Assembly (NCBI RefSeq): GCF_000158095.2
Contig: NZ_CM011002.1
Location: 4,873,703 to 4,937,702, forward strand
Reading direction: 5' to 3'
Length of the DNA: 64,000 bases
DNA from: Roseibium alexandrii DFL-11
GTDB lineage: Bacteria; Pseudomonadota; Alphaproteobacteria; Rhizobiales; Stappiaceae
The translations under genes and the position numbers were made by a program. Below the pieces are notes generated by a model. The model did no database searches, had not been told where the DNA came from, and was given only the letters and a program-made list of their open reading frames with translations. The stretch's first letter is position 1. Every line of letters begins with the position of its first letter. Positions 60,383 through 64,000 of the stretch are shown here, one piece after another.

Positions 60383-61423
60383 ATGAAACGGACTGCACTA
60401 ACTGCGGCGCTTGCCGCCACCTTGATCGCCAGCACCGCCTATGCGGATGGCGGCGTCATTCGCTTCGGTCACGACAACAAGACCGATCCATTTGAGAACC
60501 CTGCCCATGCCTGCACTGCCGTCTTCAACAACCTCGTCACCTCCGGCACCAATGGCAGCGTTTCTGTTGAAGTCTTCGGTTCAAATCAGCTCGGCTCGGC
60601 CGCAGAACATGTTCAGCAGGTGCGCGATGGCCTGCTTCAGGCGACGCTGACCTCTACCGGCGCGCTTGCCAGCTATTATCCGCGCATTGACGTCCTGAAT
60701 CTGCCGTTTGCCTTCAACGGCAATGCCGCCACCTATGAAGTCTTCGACGGAGATTTCGGTAAAGCGCTTGCTGCAGACATTGAGGCTGAACTTGGAGATG
60801 TTGTAGTGCTCGGTTTCCCCGACACTGGCGGGTTTTTTGCCGTTACGAACTCGCAGCGCGAAATTGCCAACCTGGCCGATTTTGACGGCATCCGCATTCG
60901 CACGATGACACTTCCGTCGCACCAGACCATCGTGAAAGCCCTTGGCGCAGAAGCTTATCCGCTGTCTTGGGGTGAGGTTTATTCCGGCCTGCAAACCGGC
61001 GTGATTGATGGTCAGATGAACCCGGTTCCGATCATCTCTTTCGCGAACTTCGCAGAGGTCCAGGAATATCTGACGCTAACCAATCACCTGTTCTCGCCGT
61101 ACACGTTCTTGATGAACCGTGCCTTCTACGAGGGCCTGTCCGACAGCGAAAAAGCCACCGTGCATACTGCCGCTGAGAACTGTGTTGCAGCCAGCCGGGG
61201 CCTTTCCCGCATCATTGAAGCTTCCGACCGCGGTCTTGCAGGGCTCGCCGATGACATCAAGGTCACCGCGCTTAGCGATGAGCAACGTGCAGAGATGGCT
61301 GCAGCCACACAACCGGCATTCGAAACGCATGTCGCAGAGAACCTCGACCCGAAGGCAAATGAGCTGCTGGTGAAGTTTCGCGATGCGGTCAACAAGGCCA
61401 ACGACGCCTCCTATCTGAACTGA
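60383..61423 (+). CDS. TRAP transporter, substrate-binding protein (DctP-like)
   Basis: This 346-residue periplasmic protein has a signal peptide ending at ASTAYADG and the DctP fold (EVFGSNQLGSAAEHVQQVRD, then IRTMTLPSHQTIVKALGAEA with the ligand-carboxylate Arg, and PLSWGEVYSGLQTGVIDGQM). The Arg in IRTM is the residue that usually binds an organic acid carboxylate. The substrate is probably an amino-acid- or hydroxyacid-like compound used by the next enzymes. GAGAGGG precedes the ATG at 60383. Confidence 0.9.
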   Translation: MKRTALTAALAATLIASTAYADGGVIRFGHDNKTDPFENPAHACTAVFNNLVTSGTNGSVSVEVFGSNQLGSAAEHVQQVRDGLLQATLTSTGALASYYPRIDVLNLPFAFNGNAATYEVFDGDFGKALAADIEAELGDVVVLGFPDTGGFFAVTNSQREIANLADFDGIRIRTMTLPSHQTIVKALGAEAYPLSWGEVYSGLQTGVIDGQMNPVPIISFANFAEVQEYLTLTNHLFSPYTFLMNRAFYEGLSDSEKATVHTAAENCVAASRGLSRIIEASDRGLAGLADDIKVTALSDEQRAEMAAATQPAFETHVAENLDPKANELLVKFRDAVNKANDASYLN

Positions 61424-61513
61424 CCGGCACGGCCGGATGGCCGTCTGAAGACCTTGCCGGAGGCCGCCAAATGGTCTCCGGCATATAACAATAACCCGGA
61501 CAGGACCCAATCC

Positions 61514-62980
61514 ATGCGGATCTTCTGTGCATCGCTCGCCACAGAGACAAATACGTTTTCGCCTCTGAGGACGGATTTTTCTGACTTCAAACAGAGTTTT
61601 TATGCAGCTCCCGGTGCTCATCCGGAAACGCCAACTCTGTGTAGCGGTGTTTTTCCCGCGCTTCGACGGGCATCTCAGGACCTTGATTTTGACCTTATCG
61701 AGGGGACTGCCACCTGGGCCGAGCCCGGGGGGCTTTTGAACGCCGGGACCTGGGTCTACTTGCGTGACGAGATCCTGGAGCAGGTCCGTGAAGCCTTGCC
61801 GCTGGATGCCGTTGTTCTGGGCCTGCATGGCGCGATGATCGCAGATGGCTGCACCGATTGCGAAGGCGTTCTTCTGGAAGCGGTTCGGGACATTGTCGGA
61901 CCAGAGACGATCATTGGCGTTACCTTTGATCCGCACAGTCACCTCAGTCAGAAGCGTGTCGACAATGCGGATATCATCACGGTGTTCAAGGAATTCCCGC
62001 ATACGGATTTTGCCGAAACGGGCGACGCCTGTGTCGCGCTTGTTTTGCGGGCCCTGAACGGCGAAATCAAACCGGTCGTATCCGCCTATGATGTGCGCAT
62101 GATCGATATCTTGCCGACCAGTCAGGCTCCAATGCGCGGGTTTGTTGACCGCATGAAGGCGCTGGAGGAAGACGGCGCAGTCTTGTCTGTTTCGGCTATT
62201 CACGGCTTCATGGCCGGTGACTCGCCGGATCTCGGCGCAAAGATCGTTGTCGTTACCGACAATGATCCGAAAAAAGGCAATGAGATTGCCAAACGTTTGG
62301 GTGAGGAGCTGTTCTCCTTCCGTGGCCAGACTAAACCCCAATTCCTGACCGCAGCCGACGCACTCTCTCTGGCTGCCAAAGCCGATTGCGGCCCCGTGGT
62401 GGTGGCTGATGTCTGGGACAATCCAGGCGGAGGCGTTGCCGGAGATTCTACCTTGATGCTGCGGGAAGCCATCGCCCAAAACCTGCAATCAGCTGCCTTT
62501 GGAACGATCTGGGATCCGATGGCCGTGCGCCTTTGCCATGCAGCGGGGGAGGGAGGGACTCTCAACCTGCGTTTCGGCGGCAAAACCTCCTCGACAGCTG
62601 GTGACCCTATCGACGCGATCGTGACGGTGCTCAAAAACCAGCGGGATGCCGTGCAAAGCTTCGGCACATCGATTGTTCCCCTTGGTGACTGTTCTGTCAT
62701 CCGGTTTAGCGGCATCGATGTGGTGCTGAACTCCAATCGCAGTCAGGCTTTTTCGCCGGACCTTTTCACCAACCTCGGCATCGACATCACGGCCAAAAAA
62801 GTTCTGGTGGTGAAGTCGACCAACCACTTCTACGGTGCATTTTCTAAGATTGCGGCGGAGGTGCTTTATGCCTCTGTTGATGGTCCTTACCCCAATGACC
62901 CCAAAACGACGCCGTATACCCGTTTAACGCGCCCGTTGTGGCCGATCGTCTCCAACCCCTTCGAAATGGCCCTTGCATGA
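61514..62980 (+). CDS. M81-family metallohydrolase (MlrC-like)
   Basis: This 488-residue protein starts MRIFCASLATETNTFSPLRT, the M81/MlrC signature, and has GLHGAMIADGCTDCEG and GVTFDPHSHLSQKR, then FPHTDFAETG, with the zinc-binding Asp/His residues, plus the C-terminal domain VVADVWDNPGGGVAGDST. MlrC cleaves linearised microcystin; most relatives act on unknown small peptides or amides. ATG 61514 is preferred. It overlaps the next gene by 4 nt, so the two enzymes are tightly linked. Confidence 0.88.
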   Translation: MRIFCASLATETNTFSPLRTDFSDFKQSFYAAPGAHPETPTLCSGVFPALRRASQDLDFDLIEGTATWAEPGGLLNAGTWVYLRDEILEQVREALPLDAVVLGLHGAMIADGCTDCEGVLLEAVRDIVGPETIIGVTFDPHSHLSQKRVDNADIITVFKEFPHTDFAETGDACVALVLRALNGEIKPVVSAYDVRMIDILPTSQAPMRGFVDRMKALEEDGAVLSVSAIHGFMAGDSPDLGAKIVVVTDNDPKKGNEIAKRLGEELFSFRGQTKPQFLTAADALSLAAKADCGPVVVADVWDNPGGGVAGDSTLMLREAIAQNLQSAAFGTIWDPMAVRLCHAAGEGGTLNLRFGGKTSSTAGDPIDAIVTVLKNQRDAVQSFGTSIVPLGDCSVIRFSGIDVVLNSNRSQAFSPDLFTNLGIDITAKKVLVVKSTNHFYGAFSKIAAEVLYASVDGPYPNDPKTTPYTRLTRPLWPIVSNPFEMALA

Positions 62981-64000
62981 GTTTTGAAGATATCCAAACG
63001 CCGGCAGTTCTCGTTGATCTCGACATCGCCGAGGCAAATATTGAGGCTTATCAGGCCTATTGCACGAAACATGGTCTTGCCCTTCGCCCGCATATCAAGA
63101 CTCACAAGCTGCCGTTTCTGGCAAAGCGTCAGCTTAACGCCGGAGCGATTGGCATAACGTGCCAAAAGATCAGCGAAGCTGAAGCGATGATCGCTGACGG
63201 CGGCATCAATGATGTGCTGATCACGTTCAATATTCTAGGGGCTGAGAAGCTGGAGCGCCTCAAGGCGCTGGCCAGGAAGGTCCGCTTGAGTGTCGTCGCG
63301 GATAACACCTCAACCGTGAAGGGATTGTCTGACGCTTTTTCAGACACCGACAGCCCGCTCACCGTGCTGGTTGAATGCGACACCGGCGCAGAGCGGTGCG
63401 GCGTCACCAGTCCGGAAGCGGCGCAAGACCTGGCGCAAGTCATAAACCAGAGCCCCGGCCTGACCTTCGGAGGGCTGATGACCTATCCGCCAGCTGGTAG
63501 GGAAGCAGAGGTTCATGACTGGCTAACCAAAGCCCGGGACATGATCGAGGCAGATGCCCTGCAGGTCGCGGTGATCTCGAACGGTGGATCACCGGGGATG
63601 TGGCAGGCAGACGCCGTACCGGTTGCGACCGAATATCGGATCGGCACATACGTCTACAACGACCGCTCTCTGGTTGAGCGGGGCGTTTGCGACTGGGGTG
63701 ACTGCGCTTTGACGGTGCTTGCAACGGTTGTCTCTGTGCCAGCTGCAGACCGGGCCGTCATTGATGCCGGTACCAAGGTTCTGACTTCCGATCTCCTCGG
63801 ATTGAACGGCCATGGCCACGTTCTTGGGCGCCCGGACATAACCGTCGACGCCTTGTCAGAAGAGCACGGAGTGTTGCGCGCCGAAACCATTGGTCTTGAC
63901 GTCGGTGACCGGATCCGGATCGTACCCAATCACGTCTGCGTGGTCAGCAATATGGTTGATGAGGTGCAGCTTATTCGCGGCGAACGCGATTTTGGGCCGT
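62977..64000 (+). CDS. D-threonine-aldolase/alanine-racemase-fold PLP enzyme (partial, cut by window)
   Basis: The frame opens with ATG at 62977 (overlapping the M81 stop) and is still open at 64000, giving at least 341 residues. LRPHIKTHKLPFLAKRQL holds the PLP Lys; LVECDTGAERCGV and VISNGGSPGMWQ follow, and the late PNHVCVVSN matches the metal-binding His-x-Cys/Asp end of D-threonine aldolase-like enzymes. It would act on D-beta-hydroxy amino acids. With the M81 hydrolase and TRAP importer it suggests uptake and cleavage of a D-amino-acid-containing compound. Confidence 0.87.
   Translation, partial: MSFEDIQTPAVLVDLDIAEANIEAYQAYCTKHGLALRPHIKTHKLPFLAKRQLNAGAIGITCQKISEAEAMIADGGINDVLITFNILGAEKLERLKALARKVRLSVVADNTSTVKGLSDAFSDTDSPLTVLVECDTGAERCGVTSPEAAQDLAQVINQSPGLTFGGLMTYPPAGREAEVHDWLTKARDMIEADALQVAVISNGGSPGMWQADAVPVATEYRIGTYVYNDRSLVERGVCDWGDCALTVLATVVSVPAADRAVIDAGTKVLTSDLLGLNGHGHVLGRPDITVDALSEEHGVLRAETIGLDVGDRIRIVPNHVCVVSNMVDEVQLIRGERDFGP

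Overview
The window comes from an alphaproteobacterial chromosome. Heme uptake with candidate RirA- and Irr-type iron boxes, quinone-linked lactate oxidation, and many ABC and TRAP uptake systems suggest a marine Hyphomicrobiales lineage such as Roseibium/Labrenzia (Stappiaceae). That placement is an inference from gene content and protein style, not a search result. No rRNA, tRNA, CRISPR array, phage or intact insertion sequence was seen.

Layout. 1-3029: end of an osmoprotectant NAGGN operon (amidotransferase tail, ngg, M42 hydrolase). 2989-11962: heme uptake, with hmuSTUV on the minus strand diverging from the receptor gene hmuR and an exbB-exbD-exbD-tonB energy module. 11975-13611: crotonase-family enzyme and a TetR regulator with an odd start. 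13701-19472: complete Opp/Dpp-type ABC importer. 19819-25835: RND efflux operon (periplasmic adaptor, pump and an ABC-type six-TM protein without ATPase) diverging from its TetR regulator. 25854-33581: RidA and creatininase-family genes diverging from an NMT1-type ABC importer, a cytosine-deaminase-like amidohydrolase, an FAD oxidase and an NAD(P)H oxidoreductase; this looks like catabolism of an unidentified N-heterocycle.

33763-38696 is the most striking locus. A guanidine-I (ykkC) riboswitch precedes an ABC importer, a ureohydrolase-family enzyme best read as Ni-dependent guanidine hydrolase, and a small protein with a His-rich N-terminus that may deliver its metal. An alphaproteobacterial palindromic repeat sits inside the operon. 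39007-39312: bacterioferritin-associated ferredoxin. 39761-43891: a 1376-residue probably secreted repeat protein.

44033-46954: D- and L-lactate dehydrogenases. 47277-49640: lipoate-ligase-like protein and an amidase. 49730-52249: copper P-type ATPase with a CueR-type promoter. 52495-57263: hydantoinase, GntR regulator, hydantoin racemase, DapA-like lyase and an atypical SDR; the same TGGTATACCA palindrome occurs in both intergenic regions, so the genes probably form one regulon. 57425-64000: RpiR regulator, TRAP transporter, M81 (MlrC-like) hydrolase and a D-threonine-aldolase-like PLP enzyme cut by the window edge. Three copies of a GTAACTnAGTTAC-like site lie between the regulator and the TRAP operon.

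Overall this is a nutrient-scavenging region, built as uptake system plus dedicated catabolic enzymes plus local regulator, repeated for heme, peptides, guanidine, hydantoins and a D-amino-acid or peptide substrate.
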